Source: Halomicrobium katesii DSM 19301 (lineage in GTDB: Archaea; Halobacteriota; Halobacteria; Halobacteriales; Haloarculaceae). From it: a DNA stretch of 64,000 nucleotides. This document shows, one piece after another, positions 16,815 to 26,132 of this stretch (positions within the stretch are counted from its first letter, which is position 1; each line of letters begins with the position of its first letter). The position numbers were made by a program, and so were the translations under genes. The notes beneath the pieces were generated by a model. That model was not told the DNA's origin, did not search any database, and worked only from the letters and a program-made list of their open reading frames with translations. The stretch covers positions 304,677-368,676 of the forward strand of contig NZ_KB905379.1 of assembly GCF_000379085.1 (NCBI RefSeq), in the 5' to 3' direction.

Positions 16815-18992
16815 ATGAGTGACCGCGAGCATCCGCCTACCCACACTATCGAACTGTCCGATCGAGTCGCAACACTCGTCGACGACCTCACCGCCGAAGA
16901 GAAACTCTCGCTCGTCCGGGGAGCCGTCGACCCCGAGGGCAACGCGACGGGCTATCTGCCCGGTGTCGAGCGACTCGACGTGCCGGAACTGCGCCTGGCC
17001 GACGGCCCTCTGGGGGTCCGGACGGAGGAGCCGGCGACGGCGTTCCCGGCCTCGACCGCGCTGGCGTCGACGTTCGATCCCGGCCTCGCGCGCCGACAGG
17101 GCGAGTCGATGGGTGTGGAAGCGGCGGCGCGCGACCAGGACGTGTTGCTGGCTCCGGGACTGAATCTGATTCGGGTTCCCCAGTGTGGCCGCACCTTCGA
17201 GTACTACAGCGAGGACCCCATCCTGACGGGCGCGTTCGCGGGTGCCGCCGTCGCGGGGATCCAGTCGGCCGGCGTCGTGGCGACGCCGAAACACTACGTC
17301 GCCAACAGCCAGGAGACCCGCCGAGCGTCCGTCAGCGCCGCGGTCGACGAGCGCGTGCTCCGCGAACTGTACCTCCCTGGCTTCAGAGACGCCGTCGACG
17401 CCGGTGCCCGCTCAGTGATGACCGCGTACAACCGGGTCAACGGCACGTACATGAGCGAACACCGCCACCTCCTCGCTGAGGTCCTCAAGGGTGAGTGGGG
17501 CTTCGAGGGGTTCGTCGTCTCCGACTGGTTCGGGACCGAGTCGGCCCGACGCGCCGCCAACGCCGGGCTCGACGTGGAGATGCCCGGCGTCTCTCTCGAA
17601 GAGCAGTTCGCCTCGATGGGGATGGAGCCGGAAGCCGTGGCCGACGAGATGGATCCCGACATCGCCGAGGGGATGCCCGACACCGGCGCTGGCGGGCACT
17701 TTGCCGACGATCTCCTCGACGCCGTCGACGCGGGTGACGTACCCGAGGCGCGCCTCGACGACATGGTCGCTCGCGTCCTGAGCGCGATCGAGTGGGCGGG
17801 ACTGCTCGACAGCGCCGACGCCCCGAGCGACGCGACCGGCGACGCACGCGGCGGCGATGCTACCGACGAGCCCGACCACCGCGAACTGGCCCGTACCATC
17901 GCCACCCGGGGGACGGTCCTGCTGAAAAACGAGAGCGTGCTCCCGCTGGCCGACGACGCGAGCGTCGCGGTCGTCGGTCCGAACGTCGACGAGGCGATCC
18001 TCGGCGGCGGGGGCTCTTCGGAGACGACCCCCTTCGACGAGACGAGCCCCGTCGAGGGCATCACGGACCGCGCCGACGGCGAAGTGACTGTCGCCCGCGG
18101 CCTGCCTCCCGTCGAATCGGTGTCGATGTTCGACGGCATGCTCGGCGGCGACGACGCCGATACCGAGGCCGCCGACGAACCGGAGCCAGACATCGACGCG
18201 GCGGTCGCCGCCGCGAGCGAGGCCGACGCCGCCGTCGTGTTCGTCCGTGACGCGGCGACGGAGGCCGCGGACCGCGACACCATCGCACTGCCCGGTCAAC
18301 AGGATGCACTCGTCGAGCGCGTGGCCGCAGTCAACGACGACACGATCGTCGTTCTCAACACCAGCGGTCCCGTCGAACTCCCCTGGCGCGAGGACGTTGC
18401 CGCTGTCGTCTCCCAGTGGTACCCCGGCCAGTCTCACGGCGAGTCGATCGCTGCCGTCCTCTACGGCGACGCCGACCCCGGCGGTCGCCTCCCCGTCACG
18501 CTCGCCCCGGAAGACGCCTACCCGGCCGATACGGCGACACAGTTCCCCGGTGTCGACGACGTGGCCGAGTACTCCGAGGGGCTGCTCGTGGGCTACCGGC
18601 ACTTCGACGCGACCGACGCCGAGCCGACCTACCCGTTCGGACACGGCCACTCCTATGCCACTTTCGCGTACGAGGAGTTCGCCGTCGAAGGGGAGACGGC
18701 CACCGTCACGGTAACGAACGAGAGCGAGCGGGCCGGCCGCGAGGTCGTCCAGGCCTACGTCGACGCGCCCGATGCCCCCGACGATCTCGAACGCCCGCCC
18801 CGCGAGCTGGCCGCGTTCGAGGCCGTCGAGATCTCGGGCGGCGAGACGGTGACGATCGAACTGACGCTCGACGACCGCGCACTCGGTCGCTACGACGCCG
18901 CGGACGGCTGGACGATCGACGACGGACGCTTCACCGTCGCGGTCGGGCGTTCCTCGCGTGACCTGCGACTGTCGGCCGACATCGAGCGATAG
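16815..18992 (+). CDS. Glycoside hydrolase family 3 beta-glucosidase
   Basis: The enzyme hydrolyses terminal beta-linked glucose (or xylose) residues. The 725-residue protein has a GH3 N-terminal TIM barrel (about 30-310) with GPLGVR, the substrate-binding KH (159-160) and catalytic nucleophile Asp237 in FVVSDWFG. A GH3 C-terminal domain (about 360-580; GPNVDEAILGGGGS) and a fibronectin III-like domain (about 640-715) follow. No signal peptide is visible, so it is probably cytoplasmic. Acidic inserts are typical for halophiles. A palindromic operator overlaps its promoter. The neighbouring MFS gene might import its substrate (inference). Confidence 0.92.
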   Translation: MSDREHPPTHTIELSDRVATLVDDLTAEEKLSLVRGAVDPEGNATGYLPGVERLDVPELRLADGPLGVRTEEPATAFPASTALASTFDPGLARRQGESMGVEAAARDQDVLLAPGLNLIRVPQCGRTFEYYSEDPILTGAFAGAAVAGIQSAGVVATPKHYVANSQETRRASVSAAVDERVLRELYLPGFRDAVDAGARSVMTAYNRVNGTYMSEHRHLLAEVLKGEWGFEGFVVSDWFGTESARRAANAGLDVEMPGVSLEEQFASMGMEPEAVADEMDPDIAEGMPDTGAGGHFADDLLDAVDAGDVPEARLDDMVARVLSAIEWAGLLDSADAPSDATGDARGGDATDEPDHRELARTIATRGTVLLKNESVLPLADDASVAVVGPNVDEAILGGGGSSETTPFDETSPVEGITDRADGEVTVARGLPPVESVSMFDGMLGGDDADTEAADEPEPDIDAAVAAASEADAAVVFVRDAATEAADRDTIALPGQQDALVERVAAVNDDTIVVLNTSGPVELPWREDVAAVVSQWYPGQSHGESIAAVLYGDADPGGRLPVTLAPEDAYPADTATQFPGVDDVAEYSEGLLVGYRHFDATDAEPTYPFGHGHSYATFAYEEFAVEGETATVTVTNESERAGREVVQAYVDAPDAPDDLERPPRELAAFEAVEISGGETVTIELTLDDRALGRYDAADGWTIDDGRFTVAVGRSSRDLRLSADIER

Positions 18993-19001
18993 GGTCCCCG
19001 T

Positions 19002-19409
19002 TCACCGCGTGGCGGCGACGACGGCCAGGGTCACGAGCACGAACCCCACCAGCGCGAGGTTCGGAATCGTCAGTCCGAGCAGCGGCGACTGCCACTGGAC
19101 CGCCGCACACGGGCCGTTCAGCGTGCAACTGTCCACTGTCGCCTGCAGGTACGAGTGGTACGCCGCGACGCCGCCGCCGAGCACCGACAGCGGCAGTGCG
19201 GTCCGCCACACCCCCGGTCGGTCCTCGATCGCGGCGACGCCGAGGACGACCACCAGCGGATACATGAGAATGCGCTGGTACCAGCACAGCCCGCAGGGCA
19301 CCAGCCCGAGCCCGAGGCTGAACCAGAGGCTCCCGGCCGTCGCGACGGCTGCGACGATCGCTCCGCCTGCCAGCCAGTGACGTGACCGTCCGTCGGTCAG
19401 TGCATCCAT
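19002..19409 (-). CDS. dsbB: Disulfide bond formation protein DsbB
   Basis: DsbB oxidises a DsbA-type thiol oxidase and passes electrons to quinone. The 135-residue protein has four hydrophobic segments, the periplasmic-side CGLC pair (Cys39, Cys42 in VPCGLCWYQRILMYP) and a second pair (CTLNGPC, near residues 93-99). It lies head-to-head with cydAB; both proteins connect to the quinone pool. ATG 19409 is the natural start, with a TATA-like GTAAACT about 27 bases upstream. Confidence 0.9.
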   Translation of the reverse strand: MDALTDGRSRHWLAGGAIVAAVATAGSLWFSLGLGLVPCGLCWYQRILMYPLVVVLGVAAIEDRPGVWRTALPLSVLGGGVAAYHSYLQATVDSCTLNGPCAAVQWQSPLLGLTIPNLALVGFVLVTLAVVAATR

Positions 19410-19638
19410 TGCCCGTTCGTTTCACCAGTCAGTGCTTAGTTTACACGGTTCGAGTTGCTGTGCTCTCTTCTCCAGTGTCGGCCGAGAGGCGGCGGCGTCG
19501 CGCGATCGGTGGATACACCGCTCCGGAATTCGACGATTGTACCACAACTATCTGCGGAGGCGATTCCCAGTTCCTGAAAACCGATGAAACCGCTATGTAT
19601 GGGAGGGAAGTAGTACACAGCGGATAGAGGAGATCATA
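19410..19638. promoter_or_regulatory. Divergent promoter region dsbB / cydA
   Basis: This 229-base region has no credible gene. A TATA-like CTATGTATG (about 19588-19597) would place the cydA start of transcription near 19620, giving a leader of about 18 bases that contains GAGGAG, a Shine-Dalgarno-like stretch before GTG 19639. A dsbB promoter lies around 19436. I see no perfect operator. Confidence 0.45.
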
Positions 19639-21093
19639 GTGTCCGCCACAGGAGCCCTGATCGACGGCACGGTATTGCTCGCCGAAAACAATATTCTGTT
19701 GTCTCCGGAGTTCGCCAGCCGGGTCCAGTTCGGGTGGACGATCACCGTCCACATCCTCTTTGCGGCGCTCTCGATCGGGCTCGCCCCGTACATCGTCTAT
19801 TTCACCTGGAAGGACGTTCGAAGCGACGATCCGGCGTACGCGCGGCTTCGAGAGTTCTGGATCAACGTGTTCGCCGTCGGCTTCGTGATGGGCACCGTGA
19901 CGGGGATTCCGATGAGCTTCCAGTTCGGGACGAACTTCCCGCGCTTCGCAGAGGTCAGTGGCGAACTGATCGGCGGCCCGCTGGCGTTCGAAGCGAAGAT
20001 GGCGTTCTTCCTCGAAGCCGTCTTCCTCGGGATTCTCCTGTTCGGCCGCGAACGGGTCTCCGACCGGACGTACGTCCTCTCGTCGATACTGACTGGTGTG
20101 GGCGCGTGGCTCTCTGGATTCTGGATTCTCGTCGTCAACGCCTGGATGCAGACACCACGGGGGTTCGAACTCGTCCGGCGAAACGGTATGGAGATCGCCA
20201 GGCTCACCGACCCCGTTGCCGCGTTTTTCACGCCGCGGATGCCGTGGATGTACGTTCACATGATGAACGCGTCGGTGATCGCCGTGACACTGGTCGTCGC
20301 CGGGATCGCCGCGTACTTTGTGTGGCGCAAGCGTGACTCCGAGGCCTGGAACACGGCCCTCCGTATGGCCGTCGTCGTCCTGTTGATCACTGCTCCGCTG
20401 CAGGCGCTTCACGGGGACGCGTACGGGCGACACGTGGCCGACACCCAACCCCAGAAGTTCGCGGCGATGGAGGCCCACTACGAGACCGGGCAGGCGGATC
20501 TCCACCTGATCGCGATCCCGCGGAGTCTCGACGCGCTGACCGACCCCCGAACGGACACCCTCTTTACGATCAGTCTCCCCGGGCTCGGCTCGTTCCTCGC
20601 CAGCGGGGGTGACTTCTCGGCCGAGGTCGTCGGGTTACACGAGTACGACGAGAACCCCCCGGTCGCGCTCGTGTTCTGGTCGTTCCGGCTGATGGTCGGA
20701 CTCGGCTTCCTGTTCGTCGGGCTGGCGCTGTGGGGCGGCAACCGACTCCGCAAGGGCCGCCTCTCCGACTCCGGGCGGTACTTACGCGCGATGATGCTGT
20801 CGAGCCCACTGGGCTACGTGGCGCTGCTGACTGGGTGGTACGTCACCGAGATCGGTCGTCAGCCCTGGGTCGTTCAGGACGTCCTCAAGACGAGCGACGC
20901 GGTCTCACGGAGCCTCACTGCCACGGCGGCCACCGGGACGCTGGTGGCCTTCGTCCTGCTGTATCTCGCCTTGCTCGCCGCCTTCGGAGCCGTCCTCAAG
21001 TGGCTGATCGAGGGCGAACTCGAACGCATGGGCGTCAGGACGGTCGACGACACCAGCCGGCCACGCCTCCCGTGGGTGAGCGGCGATGACTGA
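19639..21093 (+). CDS. cydA: Cytochrome bd quinol oxidase subunit I
   Basis: CydA carries haem b558, b595 and d, oxidises quinol and reduces O2 to water. The 484-residue protein has about nine membrane segments. His38 in FGWTITVHILFAALS is the likely b595 ligand, and MYVHMMNASVIAV holds the b558 His region. GRQPWVVQDVLKTSDAVS is a classic CydA signature. The Q-loop is short, as in non-E. coli types. The GTG start at 19639 is supported by a GAGGAG motif just upstream. It overlaps cydB by eight bases. Confidence 0.93.
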   Translation: MSATGALIDGTVLLAENNILLSPEFASRVQFGWTITVHILFAALSIGLAPYIVYFTWKDVRSDDPAYARLREFWINVFAVGFVMGTVTGIPMSFQFGTNFPRFAEVSGELIGGPLAFEAKMAFFLEAVFLGILLFGRERVSDRTYVLSSILTGVGAWLSGFWILVVNAWMQTPRGFELVRRNGMEIARLTDPVAAFFTPRMPWMYVHMMNASVIAVTLVVAGIAAYFVWRKRDSEAWNTALRMAVVVLLITAPLQALHGDAYGRHVADTQPQKFAAMEAHYETGQADLHLIAIPRSLDALTDPRTDTLFTISLPGLGSFLASGGDFSAEVVGLHEYDENPPVALVFWSFRLMVGLGFLFVGLALWGGNRLRKGRLSDSGRYLRAMMLSSPLGYVALLTGWYVTEIGRQPWVVQDVLKTSDAVSRSLTATAATGTLVAFVLLYLALLAAFGAVLKWLIEGELERMGVRTVDDTSRPRLPWVSGDD

Positions 21094-22075
21094 GCTGCTC
21101 CCGGTCGACCGGTATCTCGTCGACTCCTTGCCGACGATCTGGTTCGGCGTCGTCGTGTTCTCGCTGGCGATGTACGTCGCGCTCGACGGCCTGGACTTCG
21201 GCATCGGGATGCTGTACGCCACTCGCGACGAGCACGAGCGAGAGACGCTCCTCTCCGCGTTCGGTCCGATCTGGGACGCCAACGAGGTGTGGCTGGTCGC
21301 CTTCGGGACGACGCTGCTCGCGGCCTTCCCGCCGATCTACGCGCGGCTGCTGAGCGGGCACTACTTGCTCTCGATCGCGATCGTGATGGGCCTGCTCGTC
21401 CGCGGCGTCGCGCCGGAACTCCGCGAGCAGCGTGACGATCCCGACTGGCGACGGCGCTGTGACCGGCTGTTCGTGTTCGGCAGCACGGTGACGCCGCTGC
21501 TGCTCGGCGTCCTCGTCGGGAGCTGGGCGTTCGGGACGCCGACGCTGAGCGCTCCGAGCCTGCTGACGGGCGTCGGGCTGGTCGCGCTCTGTGTCACCAG
21601 CGGCGCGGCCTTCGTCGCCGCGAAGACGAGCGGCTCGCTGGCCGACGCGATGGTTCGCTACGGAACCACGGCGACGGTCGTCTATCTCGTCGGCGTCGTC
21701 GCCCTGCTGGCGGTCGCCGCTCTCGCGAACCCGTCGAACGTCCGGGCGCTGTTGCTCTCGGCCCCGGCGCTCGGCGCTGTCCTCGCCACCGTCTCGTTCG
21801 CCGGGGCCGGTCTCGCCGCCGCCCGACTCGGCAGGCACCGCCTCTGGTTCGGGACGGCGTTCGGACTCTCGTTCGCACTCGTCGGGCTCGTCGCGGCGTT
21901 GCTCTATCCGAGGGTGCATCCCGCGAGCGGGCTGACAGTCGACGCCGCCGTCGTCTCGCCGCTCGCGCTCAACCTCACGACCGTTCTCGGGCTACCGGTG
22001 TTGGCGCTCGTGCTGTGGTACTTCAAGTTCCTCTACGGGACGTTCGCCGGACCGGTCGACGGCGCGAACGCGTAG
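21086..22075 (+). CDS. cydB: Cytochrome bd quinol oxidase subunit II
   Basis: This is the second membrane subunit of cytochrome bd. The 329-residue protein has about eight membrane segments. The signatures LPTIWFGVVVFSLAMYVALDGLDFGIGML and FGPIWDANEVWLVAFGTTLLAAFP (conserved GPIWDxNEVWL) identify CydB. No CydX-like small subunit can be recognised downstream. The oxidase would allow respiration at low oxygen, using quinol produced by the complex I encoded at 45406-56103. Confidence 0.93.
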   Translation: MTELLPVDRYLVDSLPTIWFGVVVFSLAMYVALDGLDFGIGMLYATRDEHERETLLSAFGPIWDANEVWLVAFGTTLLAAFPPIYARLLSGHYLLSIAIVMGLLVRGVAPELREQRDDPDWRRRCDRLFVFGSTVTPLLLGVLVGSWAFGTPTLSAPSLLTGVGLVALCVTSGAAFVAAKTSGSLADAMVRYGTTATVVYLVGVVALLAVAALANPSNVRALLLSAPALGAVLATVSFAGAGLAAARLGRHRLWFGTAFGLSFALVGLVAALLYPRVHPASGLTVDAAVVSPLALNLTTVLGLPVLALVLWYFKFLYGTFAGPVDGANA

Positions 22076-22194
22076 TGTGGAACGGCGTCGCTCGGAGTCG
22101 GCGCCCATTCTATATCGCGGATTGTGGTTTATGTACGCGTGATCGAACGCACGAAAGACCAAACGATATGCCTGCGCCGGGCGAGAGCAGCGAC

Positions 22195-23286
22195 ATGGGT
22201 CTACGAGCACCCCCTCTCGACGACGTTCACGCCGCGGCCGAGGCGAGCTTCACCGACTTCGGTGGCTGGGAGATGCCCGTCGAGTTCGACTCGATCCGGA
22301 CCGAACACGCCGCCGTCCGCGAGGCGGCCGGCAAGTTCGACGTGTCTCACATGGGCGAGATCGTCGTCTCGGGGACCGAAGCGACGGGTCTGATGCAGCG
22401 GCTCACGACGAACGACGCGACCGACCTCCGGCCCGGCCAGGCACACTACGCGGCGATCACCCGCGAGGACGGGGTGATGCTCGACGACACCGTCGTCTAC
22501 CGGCTGCCAGAGCCCGTCGAGGGCGAGTACCTGTTCATCCCCAACGCCGGTCACGACGAGCAGATGGCGACGCGGTGGCGCGAGTACGCGGACGAACGCG
22601 ACCTCGACGCCAGCGTCGACAATCGGACGACCGAGTACGGCCTGATCGCGCTCCAGGGGCCCGATGCACCGTCGCTGCTCGCAGAGGAGACGACGCTGTC
22701 GCTGGACGAGCTTGGCCGCTTCGAGATCGCCACGGCCACCGTCGCGGGCGTCGAGACGCTCGTCGCGACGACCGGATACACCGGCGAGGCGGGCTACGAA
22801 CTCGTCGTGCCGTGGGACGAGACCGAGACCGTCTGGGGTGCGCTCGACTGCCAGCCCTGCGGACTGGGCGCGCGAGACACGCTCAGACTGGAGATGGGCT
22901 TTCTCCTCTCCGGGCAGGACTTCGATCCCGAGGACGATCCCCGCAACCCCTACGAGGCAGGGATCGGCTTCGTCGTCGACCTCGACACCGAGTTCGTGGG
23001 TCGTGACGCGCTGGAAGGCGTCGACGTGGAGGGTCCCGCGGAGAAGCTGACCGGCCTGTCGCTGATCGACCGCGGCGTTCCGCGTGCGGGCTACGACGTG
23101 ACGACGCCGAACGGCGACCGCGTCGGCACGGTCACCAGCGGGACGATGAGCCCGACGCTGGGCGAACCGATCGCGCTGGCGTATATCGACACTGACTATA
23201 TCGAACCCGGACGGACGGTCCGGGTCGTCGTTCGGGGCGAACCGAAGAAGGCACGTATCAGGACCACGCCATTCCTCGATAGATGA
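22195..23286 (+). CDS. gcvT: Aminomethyltransferase (glycine cleavage T protein)
   Basis: GcvT transfers the methylene unit from aminomethyl-lipoyl-GcvH to tetrahydrofolate (or an archaeal pterin) and releases ammonia. From ATG 22195 the protein has 363 residues; conserved segments are [52 protein letters not shown] and [12 protein letters not shown] 22168 adds nine unconserved residues and is the alternative. A TATA-like TCTATAT lies at 22109-22115. The stop overlaps the gcvH start by four bases (ATGA). Confidence 0.92.
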   Translation: MGLRAPPLDDVHAAAEASFTDFGGWEMPVEFDSIRTEHAAVREAAGKFDVSHMGEIVVSGTEATGLMQRLTTNDATDLRPGQAHYAAITREDGVMLDDTVVYRLPEPVEGEYLFIPNAGHDEQMATRWREYADERDLDASVDNRTTEYGLIALQGPDAPSLLAEETTLSLDELGRFEIATATVAGVETLVATTGYTGEAGYELVVPWDETETVWGALDCQPCGLGARDTLRLEMGFLLSGQDFDPEDDPRNPYEAGIGFVVDLDTEFVGRDALEGVDVEGPAEKLTGLSLIDRGVPRAGYDVTTPNGDRVGTVTSGTMSPTLGEPIALAYIDTDYIEPGRTVRVVVRGEPKKARIRTTPFLDR

Positions 23287-23666
23287 GCTTCGACGTTCCC
23301 GACGACTGTCGGTACCTCGACTCCCACGAGTGGGTGCGACAGGCAGACGACGCGGCGACGATCGGCATCTCAGACTTCGCGCAGGACGAACTCGGCGACG
23401 TGGTCTTCGTCGAACTGCCCGACGAGGGCGCGGAACTGACTGCCGGCGAGGAGTTCGGCGTCGTCGAATCGATCAAGGCGGTCTCGGACATCTACGCCCC
23501 CGTTTCGGGAACCGTCACCGCGGTCAACGACGCCCTGTTCGACGAGCCGGAACTGGTCAACGACGACCCTTACGGCGACGGCTGGCTGCTGGAGATCGAA
23601 CTGGCCGACGACTCGGAGCTGGACGACCTGCTCTCGCCCGACGAGTACCGCGAGCAGATCGCCTGA
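23283..23666 (+). CDS. gcvH: Glycine cleavage system H protein
   Basis: GcvH is the lipoyl carrier that shuttles the aminomethyl group from GcvP to GcvT. The 127-residue protein matches family size. The lipoyl attachment site is Lys65 in [35 protein letters not shown] is the typical N-terminal signature. It is translationally coupled to gcvT. The partner P-protein genes lie about 1.1 kb downstream, past an inserted lipoprotein gene and a MITE. Confidence 0.95.
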   Translation: MSFDVPDDCRYLDSHEWVRQADDAATIGISDFAQDELGDVVFVELPDEGAELTAGEEFGVVESIKAVSDIYAPVSGTVTAVNDALFDEPELVNDDPYGDGWLLEIELADDSELDDLLSPDEYREQIA

Positions 23667-23690
23667 CCGGCTCGAACCGCTGGCCGTCTC

Positions 23691-24245
23691 TCACTTCCCG
23701 GTCGTCGTCTCGGCGGGCGCTCCCGGTGGCTCGGCGATGCCCAGCTCGAACTCGACTTCGATCGGGTCGTCGGTCGCCGGTGTCTGCTGGTCGGTGTTGT
23801 CCAGCGCCAGGAGCAACTCTCGGTCGTCCAGTCGTTCGACCAGCGCCGTCTCACTGACGTTCTGACGGGTGTACTCGTCGACGACCGACACGTTTCGGGC
23901 CCCGCTCTGGTAGGCGTCGTAGGCCGCGCGCTCGAACACCAGCACGTCGACCGTCGCGTCGTCGACGACCGACACCTCGTAGCTGAGATAGGAGCCACCG
24001 GTCGCGTCGTCGGTCTGTAACTGGTGGGCGCTGAACTCGCCCGGTGGGAGTTCGACGGTCCCCTCACTGGTGCTCGACCTGAACGCTCGACGAGGGTCTT
24101 CGGGGTAGTCGTCCGCGCGGTCGGGAACGCCGTCGCCGTCACTGTCGGGCGGTGTGGGCGTCGGCGTCTGATCGCCGCCCAGCGCCGAGCAGCCGGCGAG
24201 CAATGCTGCGCCGCTCAGGAGGAGTTCGCGACGGGGGACACGCAT
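23691..24245 (-). CDS. Tat-exported lipoprotein with a calcium-type Asp repeat
   Basis: This 184-residue protein begins MRVPRRELLLSGAALLAGC. Arg5-Arg6 fit a twin-arginine signal and LAGC with Cys19 is a lipobox, the usual haloarchaeal export route. Residues about 34-46 (DSDGDGVPDRADD) form a thrombospondin-type-3-like calcium motif. The remaining about 130 residues are a predicted beta-rich domain of unknown function. It is antisense to the gcv genes and sits between gcvH and gcvPA. It is probably anchored on the outer face of the membrane. Confidence 0.8.
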   Translation of the reverse strand: MRVPRRELLLSGAALLAGCSALGGDQTPTPTPPDSDGDGVPDRADDYPEDPRRAFRSSTSEGTVELPPGEFSAHQLQTDDATGGSYLSYEVSVVDDATVDVLVFERAAYDAYQSGARNVSVVDEYTRQNVSETALVERLDDRELLLALDNTDQQTPATDDPIEVEFELGIAEPPGAPAETTTGK

Positions 24246-24314
24246 GCTGATTCGTTCGGGCAGAACGGTGGTAGACGTTTCGGTGACGGTGTCGCGAGCG
24301 CGACCTGCCTGCGG

Positions 24315-24717
24315 GATCGTGTTCAGATAAGCCGCTGCATTTTCTGAGTTGGAGACACCGAAAGCCCTCGTACAGTTGCGGTCCCGCGACTCGCTGCGCG
24401 CGCTTCGCGTGCTTGCATCCTCGGGGTTCCCGCAACTGTACTCGCCCTTTCATCCGCCAGGGTTCAGACTGTGATACGGAAAGTTGTAGGTCTTTACCAG
24501 ATCGACCGCACGCCGTCGTGCGGTCGACTGGGTAAACGCCTACAACCGTCCGTATGAGGCAGCCGAATCCTGGCGGATGAAAGGGCGAGGCGCGGTCCGG
24601 GGTTCTGCGGCGGCACTATCCGAACGGAGTGAGGATATCCGCCACAGAACCCCGGAGCGGGCCGAGGGCTTTCGGTGCTTCAGACTGCCTGCACTGATCT
24701 CTTATCTGAACACCACC
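24315..24717. mobile_element. MITE-like palindromic element with terminal inverted repeats and 8-bp target duplication
   Basis: This 403-base non-coding element is flanked by exact direct repeats GCCTGCGG (24307-24314 and 24718-24725). Its ends form a 17-bp terminal inverted repeat, of which GTGTTCAGATAAG (24319-24331) and its complement (24701-24713) match perfectly and the outer four bases match at two. Inside are nested stems: 15/15 (24356-24370 with 24663-24677), 12/12 (24370-24381 with 24430-24441), 21/21 (24441-24461 with 24569-24589), 14/16 (24475-24490 with 24539-24554), 11/11 (24502-24512 with 24517-24527) and 16/17 (24597-24613 with 24639-24655). It encodes no transposase, so it would be mobilised in trans. 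An 8-bp duplication suits IS6-type transposition among others. Confidence 0.75.
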
Positions 24718-24794
24718 GCCTGCGGAACGCGCACACTAATGTAGGCCCAGCCGCAAGCCTCGCCTATCACGTCCCTACGGGGACGACCTACATC

Positions 24795-26132
24795 ATGAGC
24801 GAAGACGATTCTCGCGGGACACCCTATGCACCGCACACGGCGGCGACGACGGCGGCGATGCTCGACGCCGTCGGCGTCGACAGCGAGGCCGCACTGTTCG
24901 ACATCCCCGAGTCCGTCGCTTTCGACGCGGACTTCGACATCCCGGAACGCTCCGAGCGGGAGACGCGCTCGCACGTCGAGGAGATCCTCGGGCGCAACGA
25001 CGACCTGACGGCGTTCCTGGGCCGGGGTCACTACGACCACTACGTCCCCAGCGTCGTCGACGACCTGGCGGGACGCTCGGAGTTTCTGACCTCCTACACC
25101 CAGTACCAGCCCGAGATCGCACAGGGGTTCCTGCAGGCGCTGTTCGAGTACCAGTCGATGCTGGTCGAGCTGACGGGCCTGGGCGTCGCGAACTGCTCGA
25201 TGTACGACGCCGCGACCGCGCTGGGCGAGGCCGCGACGCTCTCACAGCGGCTCCGGAGCGTCTCCGGCGACCGGGTACTCGTGCCGGACCTGCTGCGAGC
25301 GGGCAAGCGCGCCGTGCTGGACAACTACGCCGGGGGGCCGGGACTGACCGTCGAGACGTACCCGACGGCGGACGGCAACGTCGATCTCGACGCCCTGCGC
25401 GGGGCACTCGACGACGACGTGGCGATGGTCTACGCCGAGAACCCGACGGTCCGGGGCACCATCGAGGAAGGGCTGGCCGCCGTCGGCGACGCCGCCGACG
25501 CCCACGACGCGCTGTTCTGTCTCGGGACGGACCCGGTAGCGATGGCGCTGCTCGAACCGCCGGCCAGCGTCGGCGCGGACGTGGTCGTCGGCGACGCGAG
25601 CTCGCTGGGGACCGGCACGGCCTACGGGTTCGGACTCGGGCTGTTCGTCACCCGCGAGGCGTACCTCCGGCAGGTCCCGGGACGCCTCGTCGGCGCGGCC
25701 GAGGACGACAGCGGCCGGCGGGCCTACACGCTCACGCTCCAGACGCGCGAACAGCACATTCGCCGCGAGCGGGCCACCTCGAACATCTGTACGAACCAGG
25801 CCTGGGTCGCGCTGCGAGCGGCGATGCACGCCGCCTGGCTCGGCCCCGACGGGCTGGTCGATCTCGCCGAGTCCTGTGTCACCCGCGCTCGCGACCTCGC
25901 GGCGCGGATCGACGAGATCAGCGGCGTGCGAGCGCCGGTCCACGACCGCCACCACTTCCGCGAGTTCGTGGCCCACACCGACCAGCCCGCCGAGGCGATC
26001 CGCGCGGACCTCGCCGAGGAGGGGTACGCGGTCCACGCGGTCGGCGACCACGAGATACAGATCTGCGCGACCGAGACGACCGAACGCGCCGTCGACGGCT
26101 TCGTCGACGCCCTCGCGGAGGTGGCCCGATGA
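24795..26132 (+). CDS. gcvPA: Glycine dehydrogenase (decarboxylating) subunit 1
   Basis: This is the N-terminal half of the split, PLP-dependent P-protein, which decarboxylates glycine and loads GcvH. The 445-residue protein has [32 protein letters not shown], cut here to the hallmark [10 protein letters not shown], then [14 protein letters not shown] and [19 protein letters not shown] 24795 was chosen because conservation starts with the next residues (GTPYAPHT); upstream codons run into the MITE. It overlaps gcvPB by four bases. Its promoter must lie within the 77 bases right of the MITE or inside the MITE. Confidence 0.93.
   Translation: MSEDDSRGTPYAPHTAATTAAMLDAVGVDSEAALFDIPESVAFDADFDIPERSERETRSHVEEILGRNDDLTAFLGRGHYDHYVPSVVDDLAGRSEFLTSYTQYQPEIAQGFLQALFEYQSMLVELTGLGVANCSMYDAATALGEAATLSQRLRSVSGDRVLVPDLLRAGKRAVLDNYAGGPGLTVETYPTADGNVDLDALRGALDDDVAMVYAENPTVRGTIEEGLAAVGDAADAHDALFCLGTDPVAMALLEPPASVGADVVVGDASSLGTGTAYGFGLGLFVTREAYLRQVPGRLVGAAEDDSGRRAYTLTLQTREQHIRRERATSNICTNQAWVALRAAMHAAWLGPDGLVDLAESCVTRARDLAARIDEISGVRAPVHDRHHFREFVAHTDQPAEAIRADLAEEGYAVHAVGDHEIQICATETTERAVDGFVDALAEVAR

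Noticed and set aside
24315-24717. Structured element as a stand-alone non-coding RNA gene
   Set aside because: The stems would suit an RNA, but the 8-bp target duplication and terminal inverted repeats explain it better as a MITE; an RNA function inside it is not excluded.
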